Assembly (NCBI RefSeq): GCF_016086655.4 | Contig: NC_052143.2 | Location: 26,303,886-26,367,885 of the forward strand | DNA length: 64,000 nucleotides | Direction: 5' to 3' | Source of the DNA: Lepeophtheirus salmonis | Taxonomy: Eukaryota > Arthropoda > Copepoda > Siphonostomatoida > Caligidae | Shown: positions 11,425 through 22,235 of the stretch, one piece after another | How the letters are laid out: each line of letters starts with the position of its first letter | Numbering within the stretch: the first letter of the stretch is position 1 | Position numbers and translations under genes: made by a program | Notes under the pieces: model-generated | Seen by the model: the letters and a program-made list of their open reading frames with translations, nothing else | The model's database searches: none | Told to the model about the DNA's origin: nothing

Positions 11425-13655
11425 ATAGTAATACAAGTATTTTGGATACTAAAATTATACATCATTTTCAAGTCGTTCATTTTAGTCACCGAACTTGTTG
11501 CACGGCCCACTAAGTACATTAAAGTACCTCACAAAAATTAGGAAAACTTAAACAAATGTATAATTTTTTTTTAACAGATACTAACTTGAGCTTCAACTTT
11601 AATTATGACCTGAGTCTAGGGAGGAACGTAAAATTTCATACTTGAATTCAAATGAATAATTTGCCATTTGAAAACTATTTCTAGAGAATTACTTCTACAT
11701 TTTGAATTTTCAACAAATGGCATTTATCCCTCCATATCAGTGTGTTCGTTTTTTTCTCTTCATCTACGTATTTTACGTCTTTTTTAACTTTGTTAAAATA
11801 TAGTAACAATCTTTTTTTGATCACTGACATATTGTTATAGACGATATTGCTTGTATGATGTAGTTATTATGAATTATTTATTTACTTAAATCCATTGTGA
11901 GATTAATATTTTCAGGAAATCGTAGCCATTCGGGCATGATATTTTAGATGAGATAATTAAACTGTTTAAGAAGAATTCTACTATGAATTTTTCCATAGTT
12001 ATTTTTTTATGATGCAACAATACGAAATTTTTAGTACATATTTATGGTATTTATCATATAAAATATTATATTTAGTTGTTATTAATAAAAAACCAACCAT
12101 TAATTTATTTTTATTTTTTTATTTTTGTTTTGTTTTTAAATTTATATGTAATTTTTTTGCACCCAACTATAAAGTATATATAACTACATATAAAGGGATG
12201 TGAATAAGTAATGCTTATTGAGTATTTGATCTAGGTCAATTTAGTTTTAAACCTACAGGGTGGTTAAAATTCAATTATATTGTCATAATAAAATATATAT
12301 GGAAATTAAGATAATCATTTTATACATATATTTTCTAATAGGTTACAAGATAAAATTTTGTAAATCTAAAACTATCCTGCCAACAAATAAATATGATGAC
12401 TCATGTTATAGTTGGATCTAAAGGTGGGAAATTCATTGATAACTTATGAATAATTATTAATAATAACCATCATCTTTTATTTATAAAACATAGAGATTAA
12501 TTAATACTGGATTACAGTATAATATCACAAAAAGTAAATACGAATATATTCTACTATTATTTTTATTATTAGGTAAATATAAAACCATTTATTCCAAATA
12601 TTTCCAAAGTTTTATATAAAATATGTTGCGATTTCATAATGCATGTTTAAGTCAAAATGTGACATAAGGAGTTGAGTAAATTAAAAAAAACACAATTAAA
12701 CCAATAAAACAGGAAATATACACTACTTTGTTAAGTATAGGGGGAGGGATAATTAACGTTCTGAAACTACAAATTTTCTATTAGGCAGCATTCATACCTG
12801 TTTGTTAACTCTATTACTAAGTTTAAATATTCAATGAAGATAACGTTAATAGTGTCAATTAATTGAACTCAGAGAGCTAAGTTTATATTTCATGTGTAAT
12901 ATAATTTAAAATTGATATACCTACTTAAAAATTATATGATTTAAAAAAGTAAACGTTTTAAATTCAATAGTAGTTACAAATGCTATCTCATACCTCTTTC
13001 ATACATTGTAGCCAGGAATTTCATTATTTCATTCTTAAAAAGTTATTCGAAAGCTAAAAATAAAAATAATATATTATAACCTTAGGAGAAAGGAGGCTCA
13101 GACGATGATATACATGAGATCTTTGTAGTTCGGAGTACGGATTATTTTTAGTCAAAAGCATACGTTCCTGGAAGAAACGGTAATAACTAATATTAATAAA
13201 CAAAAGCCAATAATATTTTTTAACAACTTGGAAATAAATTTTAGACAAAATAACAGATACTCTCTGTGGAAGGGACATTCATATTCTATTAATTCAATAC
13301 AAAATGACTTGATACAAATTTAATCACGAATTTGAACAATTTTGGTGAAGTTTGAGATTTAAATTTTTCAGATCTAACAAGACGTGTTGTTTTTCCTCTG
13401 CATTGATAATAAAGGCACCTCCCATTATGTTCAGCTGTGCCAACTATTATAGCTACATTGGTTTTTATGGGTATATTTTGATAATAATTAATCCTAATTT
13501 GCGCACTCTACAGAGGGTTAATTAAAATATTCATATCATAAAAATTGTAGAGCATTATACGAAGAATGGTAAACTAACATCGACTTAATTTTACAAAAAA
13601 CAATCGTATGTTGCTTTCATGTAATTGCCTCACATACTTCATCATTCAATGTATA
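11425..13655. other. AT-rich intergenic stretch
   Basis: No recognisable gene. One orphan mariner-like end, tacagggtggttaaaattc, begins at about 12256 with no partner. The 64- and 74-codon frames at 12009-12203 (plus) and 13054-13278 (minus) are Phe/Tyr/Ile-rich, have no motif, and I consider them chance. Confidence 0.5.
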
Positions 13656-13665
13656 TACTCATTAT

Positions 13666-14090
13666 TAGAAACGAAAATCTTGTATATAAGGGGGTGTTAG
13701 AAAGAAAGAATCCTTAAATCAACATGGCAACCCTGAAAATTTAAAGACGGGTTTGGAGGAGATCAGCTGTGTCCTCAATGGAGGGGAAAAAGGAAATTTG
13801 CAAGAATTACTCCAATGTTGATCTCCAATGTTTCACTGAGTCCAACATGGACATACAATTATAACAACGCCACAATTCCTCAGGGTTACTCTTCCTTTTT
13901 TATGAGCACACACGAATGCTCAATCAGGTTTATAATATAATTGAATCTGTATATGAAAGGAAGTTCACAACTCAGGAATTAAATAATAGTGACAACTGCT
14001 AAAGAAGAGAAAATTCATTCATAATTTCAAAAAATACGGGTCATTAATTCATATTTCGATATATTAAAGCATAAGCAATTAGTTAAAAAA
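13666..14090 (+). repeat. hAT-type MITE family A, copy 1
   Basis: This copy shares the family core 'actgagtccaacatggac', then 'acaattataacaacgcc', 'ggttactcttcc', 'atgagcacac', and a 3' part 'ctcaggaattaaataatag' followed by 'aaaattcatt'. The left end 'tagaaacgaaaatc' is a mutated form of the family terminus (C/T)AGTGATGAAAATC. The right end is blurred and no target duplication was found, so the 3' limit is approximate. It lies directly upstream of the mariner relic at 14100. Confidence 0.65.
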
Positions 14091-15995
14091 GATATATCTG
14101 AGCTCTTTCGACATGTATTCAGACACTCCAAGCAGTTGGCTGTATCCAAGACCAACTTCTGCACCGTCAGCAAGTGGAAAATGTTGGAGAGTAAGAAGGT
14201 TCTCTCAAAAAGGCCAAACTGGATCCGGAGGAGTTAAATAAAGGCAATCACCATAAGTTTCTATGGGCCCATGTAAGAGTTCTCGGCGTTTCACAATAGA
14301 CCAAGGTTTCCCAAACTTTTTCTGGTTGGCGCCCCCTTGGCTGCAATATAAACTTCTAGCCCCCCCTCCTCCCCAATAAATATATATAAGTTTTTCGTCC
14401 AAAATGAACATATTTGGTGTACATAATATTTCCTCCTTATCAGGTTTAAACTTACAAAAAAGAAGAAGTAGATCCCCTCGTTTGGTCATTTCTAAGCTTG
14501 CTCATTTGATTAAAAAATAAATAAAAAAGGGTGGGAAAGAATTCTACCCAAGAATTATTACACTTAAAGGGACAATAACCTAACTCAATCAAATTATTAT
14601 AATTAGAGAAGGGGGGGGGGGTGCATTGATAGGGATATAAAATTGTTGAGTATGTTAGTATTAATTGGTAACCTGTAAGATATAAGTGCTTTTATATATT
14701 TTTTCTCTCTATTTTAGAAATTCAAAAGTTTTAGGAAACAAGGAGCACTAAAGTTTTTATAATGATCCTTTCAGCAGATATGTTGTCTATCAAAGTCTCA
14801 ACATACAATTTCACTTTCTCATTTATACTCACGAGGATATAGACTACTTCCTCATCCTTACTTATTAACTCTTAATTCATGTGACGTTTGCTCATTAGTA
14901 AAAATTGCTTGTGAGCGAATTTATTCAACTCAGTAGTTATCATATTTATTTATGAATAAGAATGATGACATCTCAGGTGTGGTTTTGATACGAGTTAGGA
15001 TAAGGGAGGGTGTCCAGTAATTTCAAAAATATATTGAATTGTCAGTCGTTAAGAGGCGATCAAACTCTTCGGATGTCCATCCTCTGGAGTGGAGGGTGAG
15101 CTAATGAATACCTCTTCTTCTTAGTAGACTCAAAGACTTCAATTCCAATTATTTTTCAGCGGCCTTCCCTTACTCTACTTTCTGAGTGAAGGAAGTGAGT
15201 TCCATTATGAACTTTTAGGTAGTTTATGTCATTCCTTGGAAGATTTTTTTCCTTGGCCCTTCCATTTGGGTATTTGGGTCCGGAGAGTGAGACACCTTTT
15301 TAATAGCGACTCCGTAACAAAGTTATAAAAGGTAAACTGTTACGTTTGGGGTTCACTACTTGATACGTCCCCCGTTGTACGATAAAACTATTATTTTTTG
15401 GCGTGTTCTCATTTGAAAGATTCAATCCTAATGAATGTGATTCGGCTCGAGAAGTCTTCTCTTTTCTTTTATATTTGAGTTTCAATCTAATAAGAGAGGA
15501 AGAAAACTTTATGGTTTCAAATAAAACTATTTAATTATAATAGAAAATGTAAAATTTAACAACACTCCTACCCGAAAATATACTTAAATATACTTGCCAG
15601 TCTTGAAACTAATACATTTAGCTAATATATAGTAGATTTGTAAATGGGTTTGTGTGTTAATAGAATATGAAGTCTTTTTTGTTTCTAACTAAAGATGATT
15701 TTAATAATATTGATTATTTTGATATAAGATTTTATGTCAAAATAACCCTTGCATATGTTTTGAATTAGGGTCAGGTCTACACTTGAACAAAGAATAAAAG
15801 TTTCATTAAGTTTCCCCTTTGATAATCATGTAACTTCTGTGTGTAGGAATAAACTTTAAAACTCTTCATCATTTTCTATGCCAAGCTGTCGAAACAGTCT
15901 GGAATTTAGATAATGTGCCTGGATCTTATTTACTGGTGTGATTACAGTATTAGTCGACGACTAAGATTTTTATGCTACAAGACGCTGCTTGTAGA

Positions 15996-16253
15996 TTACA
16001 CAAAGCACTGCAAGTATATTAAGTACTGCTTTTCAAGTAACTGATGAAGTAACGATGACGATCCATCAGGGATGGTGCACCATCTATTCCACCGCACGAA
16101 TGTTAGCAAGTAGATGATTTTCTCTTGGAAAAAAATATCAATGGTATTAAATACGAATTCTCCCTTAGAATTTATTATAAGATTTCTTAGAAATATCATT
16201 TCTTGAATCAACTTTCCATTTTTGACAAATACAAACATAAGCGAGAAGGGCAT
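15996..16253 (-). pseudogene. hAT transposase fragment (ZBED5-like)
   Basis: This 85-codon frame starts 'MPFSLMFVFVKNGKLIQEM' and continues 'FLRNLIINSKGEFVFNTID'. It corresponds to the catalytic region of hAT proteins where the consensus reads roughly 'xLLxYVRFVxNGKLxEExLFCxxLxTxTKGExIFN', just before the 'ATDGAPAMxG' block. Here that block is degraded to 'WNRWCTIPDGSS', keeping only a trace of the DG dipeptide. An active hAT transposase has about 600 residues with a BED zinc finger; neither the finger nor the dimerisation end is readable. It is a fossil within the 3.2-kb element. Confidence 0.75.
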
Positions 16254-16406
16254 ATTTTCCCCCCAGTAAAATGGACTCGTCTAATTTGCGAGCTAAATTA
16301 TGTTGAAGCAAGAATGTTGAACAATTTATGTTCTATATTTTCTGGCATTTCATCTATTCCTCATTGAGAGGTATAGGCTTCATAATTTAGTCTGGTGACT
16401 TATGCA

Positions 16407-16871
16407 GAATGATGAAAATCCTGTGTTAAATGGGTATGATAAAAAAAACCCTGAAATTTAACATGGTAACCATAACGATTTGAAGGAGTTCAATAATAAT
16501 TCTCTTGACGTTTCATTAGATCAGTTACAATCAGGTGTAACAAGGGAGGAAAGAGAAAAAGAAATAAAAAAGACATGTGTAGAATTACTCTTATTTCGAT
16601 CCCCAATTATACTCAGAGTCCAACAAGGACTTACAATTACAACTGCGCAACAAACCCTCAAGGTTACACTTTATCTTTTATGAACACAAACGAATGTTAA
16701 ATCAAGTTTTGAATATTATTGAATTTATTTACGAAAGGATGTTAACTACTCAGGAATTAAATAATAATGACAACTGCTAGGGAAAAGAAAATTCATTCTT
16801 CAAGCTACCAATTAAAAAAAACAAAAAAAAACGGGCCACCTATAAAATACATTATAGGATTTTCATCACTG
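16407..16871 (+). repeat. hAT-type MITE family A, copy 2 (TSD 6/8)
   Basis: TIRs are gaatgatgaaaatcc on the left and, read inward from the right, cagtgatgaaaatcc (13/15 identical). Flanking 8-mers are cttatgca (16399-16406) and cttttgta (16872-16879), 6/8 matches. The element is 465 bp with no coding capacity of its own. The 67-codon frame inside (16480-16683) is not conserved between copies. It sits inside the hAT relic, between the 'GKDYTIG' and 'VKNGK' transposase segments, so it inserted after that element. Confidence 0.8.
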
Positions 16872-17874
16872 CTTTTGTACAACTCTGCACTTAATTTTTC
16901 TTATTGCCCGATCGTGTAATCTTTACCAGATCTAGCCATTAGCAAAGACTTGTTGTAGGAAGTACACAAACCGTTATTAGATTGTTGTGAAGTGATCCAA
17001 ACCATATTTTCAATGGTTTTTCGTGCCTTGAACTTTTCTGAAAACTGCAGACAAAAAGATTTCATAACTCTCAAGGACATATGGTTTTAATAGTTAAATA
17101 AATAAAAGATTATTTATGCAAAAAGTATATTAACACGGTTGTATAATTACATGACGTCCTTTAAGTACTTGCTTGAAGTTTTAGTTTAAATTATTTGGGT
17201 TTTAGTTTTTTTTATAACTTAAGTATAATTATTTATTCTAAGTAGTCTGTTTGTATTCGAGAGTAATAACATACTGAGTATAGGATAAAATATAAAGGCA
17301 CCTAAAGTACTTTTATAAAATCTTGATATATTGTACTTCTATTCTATCCACCGGATAATATTAAACCCATTCATTGCTGTTACCTTGTAGTAACATTTTT
17401 TAAATTGTGTATATCATTTTTTTTAAATGTTATAATATGTAATCACCGCCCTTTTTTGCCTACCGCCCCCAAGGGGAGATATCACCAATTATGGGAAACG
17501 CTGCACTAGATTATGCATAGAGCTATCAAAAAAGTGTGTAAAAAGAACCTTGTGAGGGTGGAGAGGCCACTTTCGACACTAGGAAAGAAAACCCATGACT
17601 TCTTTTGCAAGACTTTTGAGTTCTTTTGAAATCTTTTTCGACTCTTTTGGCCCCACTACATCCCTAATGCCGACCCCCTCGACTACGCCTTTTGGGTACA
17701 TTTCGAGAAGAAGGCCTACAGTATCCATCATCCAAACACGGGGGCCCTCAGAGCCATTGTCCGCTAGCACCTGGACGCAATGACAGAGGATTACATGCAC
17801 AGTGGGTACCAGGTCTTTCACCTCCGCCAAAATACATATCTACTATAATATGTCAATGTTTTCTAGTAAATTAA

Positions 17875-18225
17875 TAGGTAAGTCATTTTCAAATTATGGG
17901 AATCCATTCTGCTTTGCATTAAAAGAACATTCAAAATCACTATAGTTCTTTAAAATAATAACGTATGCACATTTATATAATTTTAACATTTCAATTTTTT
18001 TAGTATTTTTCGTATATTTTAATTTATTATCATTAAAAACATAGTAATGTTATAAAAAGAGAGAACAATATATTTAAATATATTTTATTAAATATATAGA
18101 TTTATTAATTTCCTTTCAACTTAAAAAAACACGAAATTATTTAACAATGTTTTCCTTGTTATTTCATATATAAAAATTTTGCTCTCATAAAACATTGTTC
18201 CTATTCTATACTGTATCACGTACAT
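17875..18225. other. AT-rich gap
   Basis: About 350 bp between the mariner 3' end and the next MITE copy. AT-rich, with no motif or reading frame of note. Confidence 0.5.
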
Positions 18226-18229
18226 ATAA

Positions 18230-18662
18230 AGAAGCGTTTAAAATATGTTGTAAAAAGTAAAAGTGGTTTTTTCTAATTACCTATCTGAATAGTTTTTTTT
18301 TCTTAAGCTGTTATCATTATTATTTTATCCATGAAAACAGAACATCAAAGTATGAAGTAATAACTAGTGCATGTGCCCATGAAAAAGGGTGAGTAACTAT
18401 GAGGATTTGGTCGGGAGTCATTTTTTGACTTGGATAGAATTGAGGATCGACATTCGAGTAATTCCTGACAATATCATTGCTTGATAAGGAATGGGATTTT
18501 GTGTATATTTCCTTCATCACATCGGAGATTGCAGCTAAGTAAATGGAACGTCATGAAAGCTAAGCTGCTTTCCTCCCATGGCATTCTTCTGATTGTCAGG
18601 GTGACTATGTTAATTTAAGGTTTATTTTCTATTAGCATACAGGTAGATTATATTATTTGGCT
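18230..18662 (-). repeat. hAT-type MITE family A, copy 3
   Basis: Minus-strand copy. Its core (gaggatcgacattc, 'cttggatagaattgagg', 'tgacaatatcattgc') aligns with the reverse complement of copies 1 and 2. It includes the subfamily marker cagggtgactatgttaattt, shared with copy 1 (caacatggcaaccctg on the plus strand). The right end is probably 'ttggctg' at 18662. No clean target duplication was found. Confidence 0.65.
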
Positions 18663-18739
18663 GTTTATAGTTGCAAACTGAATAGGTATTTTTTTATTTT
18701 TCAAAGTTGTTGAAGGGAGAAAAATAAGTTTAAAGTAAT

Positions 18740-19031
18740 CAGTGTTGGTGACAGACGAAGATTAACCCGAGGATTTTTTAACAAGGAGTTATCAGTCTAA
18801 GTTTTTCTTGGAGTTTGGAGTATATTTGACGTCGCAGTAATTGGTGCCTATATCCTTGTTATTTCCTTTTCCCCCTCCCTCCTCGTCACAGCTTCTGCAA
18901 ATTATCTATTGAAGCTTCCTGACACTTAAGTTCCTCTCTGCTCAAACATTTTCAAGTTGTCGGGATTACAATATTGATTTTGGACTTCTTTTATTTTAAA
19001 ATGACCAAAATGCTACCGATTAACATCACTG
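18740..19031 (-). repeat. hAT-type MITE family A, copy 4 (5'-truncated or diverged)
   Basis: A right terminus attaacatcactg (inward: cagtgatgttaat) ends at 19031. The internal block 'ttcaagttgtcgggattaca' with 'ggacttcttttatttt' matches the same part of copies 5 and 9. The left half is poorly preserved. It is the middle of three consecutive same-strand copies. Confidence 0.6.
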
Positions 19032-19080
19032 TTTATGAGTACACACTTTATAATTATATGTATAGATGGAAATAATACGA

Positions 19081-19475
19081 TAATAAAAGAGGCTTTTGGC
19101 CGTTGCAATCTAAATTTGGGTTTTTTATTTACTAAATCGTTATAAGTATTTAATTATTCTTAGAGAGACTAGTGCATGAAAGAGGAAGAGTAACCCTGAT
19201 GATTTGTTGTGGAGTTGTAAGTGTAAGTCCTTGTTGGACTCGGAGTAGAATTGAGGGTCCACAATGGAGTACCAGCCAATACGTCCTTGGTATACACGGA
19301 GTAGGGTTTGTGTTGAATTCCTTCTTCTCACGGTTGCTTGAAGATGATTTAATAAAATGTCATGATAGCTAATTTCCTTTTCTCCTAAACATTCTTTAAA
19401 TTGTCAGGAATACCACTTTTATTTTTGGTTTCTTTTATTTTTACATGCCGACACAATATATTTTATGCATCACTG
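19081..19475 (-). repeat. hAT-type MITE family A, copy 5
   Basis: The right terminus atgcatcactg ends at 19475. The core reads 'ttgttggactcggagtag', 'aattgagggtccac' and 'attctttaaattgtcagg'. A possible target duplication is gtaatatg on the right against ataatacg on the left (6/8), but the left TIR is poor, so the left boundary is tentative. Minus-strand orientation as in copies 3 and 4. Confidence 0.65.
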
Positions 19476-19479
19476 GTAA

Positions 19480-20005
19480 TATGTGCCATATATATATATT
19501 ATATCTATCATTTGAAGAAAGCAAAATATCTGCCATATGTAGATAATTATATGCATAATTCTATATTAAAAAATTGGATATTGATCTTTCCCAATATATA
19601 AATAATGAAAATTGAAGTATATAGATTGTTTTATGTTATAATCACATTCAAAATAATGAGCTCATTTACTCACAATTTATTAAAATATGTACGAAATTCG
19701 ACCCTTATTTGATTTATTAGATCCTTAAAATGGTCAAATTACTCTTTATTATTACCCAAATAATAAACGTATATTGCAAATGATTAAATTTCAAAACGAT
19801 CTGCTAATTTATTTTATAATAAAGGTTGAAGCCTTTATCTCCTATAACTTCTTTAGTATTTTGAATATTTTTTAAATATTGGCAATGCACTTCGAAAGTA
19901 CTAGTATATGTTCTTATAATGGGTCTATTATATTTATAGGAAATTTATATTCTTTTTTAGAATTATTGCATACTAAATGATGGCTCTATAATTGTATCTT
20001 ACTAG
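19480..20005. other. AT-rich intergenic stretch
   Basis: No gene recognised. The 66-codon frame at 19401-19601 begins inside MITE copy 5 and continues through TA-rich sequence; it has no motif. Confidence 0.5.
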
Positions 20006-20009
20006 AAAA

Positions 20010-20310
20010 ATACTAATACATAACTGTATGTTTGCTGACTGGATAGCCTTTAGCTCTCAGCCATTTTGAAAGTTTACGCAAGAATTAGTTATATTTTTCC
20101 GTAGACTTTGCAATGACAGTTTTTCCCACTCTGGTCAGCTTTTCACGCTATCTTGTTCGAGGATTACTTTAAGGCTCTGCCCTTGTTTATGGTAGTTCTA
20201 ATATCAAGAAACTGAACGTCTGGATTAACGGCTTTACTACTGCGGTTACACTAATTCAGGCCTGAAGAAATCCAACAACAAGTTCACGAAAATAAAAAAC
20301 AGAGTGTAGA
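20010..20310 (-). pseudogene. Mariner-type transposase N-terminal fragment
   Basis: On the minus strand the segment reads 'REKLTRVGKTVIAKSTEK' and then 'FLRKLSKWLRAKGYPVSK'. It resembles the second helix-turn-helix region of a Tc1/mariner subfamily whose consensus is near 'LISKSTGKRNQSxRKLAxxLxAKGxxVSxxTV'. Downstream catalytic motifs are not present and the frame is interrupted by stops on both sides. I infer a 5' transposase scrap; no TIR is visible. Confidence 0.55.
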
Positions 20311-20454
20311 GGGAAAAAATACACTGTCCAATACATCACCGTACTAACTTCCTTTATATCAACTTGACTGCTCTTAAGTACTGCTTTCTATGTCAATTTT
20401 AGTGTCCATAACGCGGCTAGTCTATCATGCCGGAGACTCTATAATGAGCCACAG

Positions 20455-20592
20455 TTTACGAGTAAGGACTTTTTTTTTGTCTACATTTCAAAATTAGAAA
20501 AAGAAAAACGATTGTTGCATGTGCTCTTTATTCTTTTTTGTTCATTGTTTAATAGGTCGTCATAGGTGTTAGCTTCTCCCTCGGAAGTAAGC
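20455..20592 (+). repeat. Dispersed repeat E, copy 1
   Basis: 'cttttttgttcattgttt', then 'taggtcgtcataggtgttag' and 'cttctccctcggaag', correspond to 45985-46107 ('cttttttgttaattattt', 'atgtcgtggtaataacttc', 'tccctccgaag'). Noncoding and unclassified; the two copies end at the same 'gaag'. Confidence 0.55.
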
Positions 20593-20599
20593 ATTCTCA

Positions 20600-21050
20600 A
20601 CTATATTTGCTGTAAATTTTTTTTGACAATAGATAATAAAATAAATACATATGAATTAAAATAAAATTATAATATTTTCTCAGCACTAATGCTATTTTTT
20701 ATGTATAACGTTCTACTCTTTATAGTAATAGTTCATTTTATCACCCTAAAATGGTATAATTGTCATATTTTCTCGTTCTATCTCGAAATTGGAGACAATG
20801 TAAGAGGGAAGTTAAAATTCAATTATAGCAAACTTTTGGTAATAAAAGAATTTTGCTAAGCGAAGCAAAACAAAGAATATAGAGTAGCTGGAGTAATTGT
20901 AAGATGTATTTTGGAAAAAAAAACATCTTATAATGAAAATTAAATCTCGTCTCTTATAGAGCATCAGAAAGGACTCAGAGTCGATGAGTCACGGGGAGAT
21001 CACAATAATCACATAATTATTTGTATTTACCATGAGCTATAACAAGTGAT
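20600..21050. other. AT-rich gap
   Basis: Between repeat E and the next MITE copy. No gene or structured element recognised. Confidence 0.45.
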
Positions 21051-21052
21051 GA

Positions 21053-21340
21053 AAACTATATGTATTTTGGGAATGTTAAAAAAAATTCCAAAATCAACTT
21101 AATAACCTTGACAATTTCAAGAATTTTTAGGGGAACAGTAGCTGTAATCAGCTATGTCAAAGGAAGAGAGGAAGAACGAAATAAACATGGATATTGACGA
21201 AAATTACTCCGTCGTTGAACCTCAATTCTACCTTGAGTCCAACGAGGATTTACATTTATAACGTTGTAACAATTCATCAATCATGGTTACTTTCCGTCTT
21301 CTATGAGCACACATGAATGATTAATAAGCAAAGACGTACG
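21053..21340 (+). repeat. hAT-type MITE family A, copy 6 (3'-truncated)
   Basis: The left terminus caagtgatgaaaactatatg begins at 21053, preceded by agctataa. The core 'ttgaacctcaattctacc' with 'gagtccaacgaggattt' and 'atgagcacacatgaatg' matches the family. The 3' third and right TIR are missing. Confidence 0.7.
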
Positions 21341-21344
21341 TACA

Positions 21345-22230
21345 ACTCGTATCTTCATAAATTTACTATTTTATAATTTAAAGAAGCTGAAAACTTATAG
21401 AATTTTGATTTTATATCAATTTGTTGCCTTTGTTTAGAATTTATACTCTGTCAAAGATAGTTTTTTGATAAAATTATTAATTCAATGTATATAATAATTA
21501 ATAAAAGTTCTCTAAATAATTATTGACAGTTGGCAAAAAGACAAATATGGAGGTGTAGCTATCATAAGTTTTTTTCAATTTTTTATTTTCCCTTTTAAAG
21601 GTCGAAGTTGAAGGTTAAGAAAAGAAGTAGTCGTGATTATTGAAAAGTTGCGATCATTTTCTGTTAAAGAAAGAGAAAATACAACGTCTCAGAAATATTA
21701 TTACCATATTTTTATTTCTTTCACTGTGAGTATTAAAAAAAACTATGTACTTTGAAAGAAGCTGGTGAGAATATCTGTGTAAATATTGCTTTAGGAAACA
21801 CTAAATTTGTCTTTTCACTTATTTATGATCCTGTATGTTCTCAAAAGTGCAATATTTTAATTTATATCATATTTTCTACATATGTAAATTTATAATATTT
21901 GCTGTTTATTCTGCTTCATAAATTTTTGAGTAGGAATAATAAATATTTGTACAGTCACAAAACATACATAACAAATATGATATCTTGCCTTCTGTAAGCC
22001 CCTGTTATGACTTTTACATATATCATAAAATAATGTGTGCCCATCCTTAAGTGTATTCACTCCTTTTAAGCCTCTATCACATATCATTTGTTGGTTACTA
22101 CAAATAAAAAAACTCGGGTATGACTAAAGACCACTCAGAAAATGATGTCGTGAGTTCTTATTTTTTACTTTCCAATATATATTTTATTTTTTATTTATTA
22201 AATAAATACAATACTCCGACTACATAGTAC
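21345..22230. other. AT-rich intergenic stretch
   Basis: No recognised gene. The 65-codon minus frame at 21890-22087 has no motif I can place. Confidence 0.45.
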
Positions 22231-22235
22231 AAAAG

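Larger units (their letters stand above)
14302..17503 (-). mobile_element. hAT transposon relic, 3.2 kb, with 8-bp target duplication
   Basis: The left end is caaggtttcccaaac. The right end, read inward, is cagcgtttcccataa. Both have hAT-like imperfect TIRs followed by C-runs (gcgccccc, ctccccttgggggc). Flanking 8-mers are caatagac (14294-14301) and cactagat (17504-17511), 6/8 identical and of hAT length. The transposase remnant is on the minus strand: 'SYNKSLLMARSGKDYTIG' near 16970-16900, then VKNGKLIQEMIFLRNL at about 16230-16180. These resemble ZBED5/SCAND3-like hAT transposases. Downstream come 'NKIKARH' and 'ENDESF'-like traces near 15950-15860. A MITE (16407-16871) interrupts it. No frame exceeds 94 codons. 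Confidence 0.8.
14100..17870 (+). mobile_element. Mariner-family relic split by a 3.2-kb hAT insertion
   Basis: The first part (14100-14301) encodes, with breaks, the N-terminal side of a mariner transposase: a 'VSKTNFCTVSKWK' helix-turn-helix, then 'LDPEELNK' and 'HVRVLGVSQ'. The reading resumes at 17504 with 'RAIKK' and 'LVRVERPLSTL', then 'PNADPLDYAFWVHFEKKAY'. It closes with 'LRAIVR' and 'LDAMTEDYMHSGYQVF'. Relatives at 40037-40680 and 56440-57060 are continuous across the point of interruption, showing that 14302-17503 is an insertion. Stops and indels make it non-functional. Confidence 0.8.

Noticed and set aside
14205..14489. 94-codon minus-strand ORF with a Gly-rich stretch
   Set aside because: It spans the junction between mariner and hAT end. 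The Gly run is the antisense of the hAT C-rich terminus; no motif.
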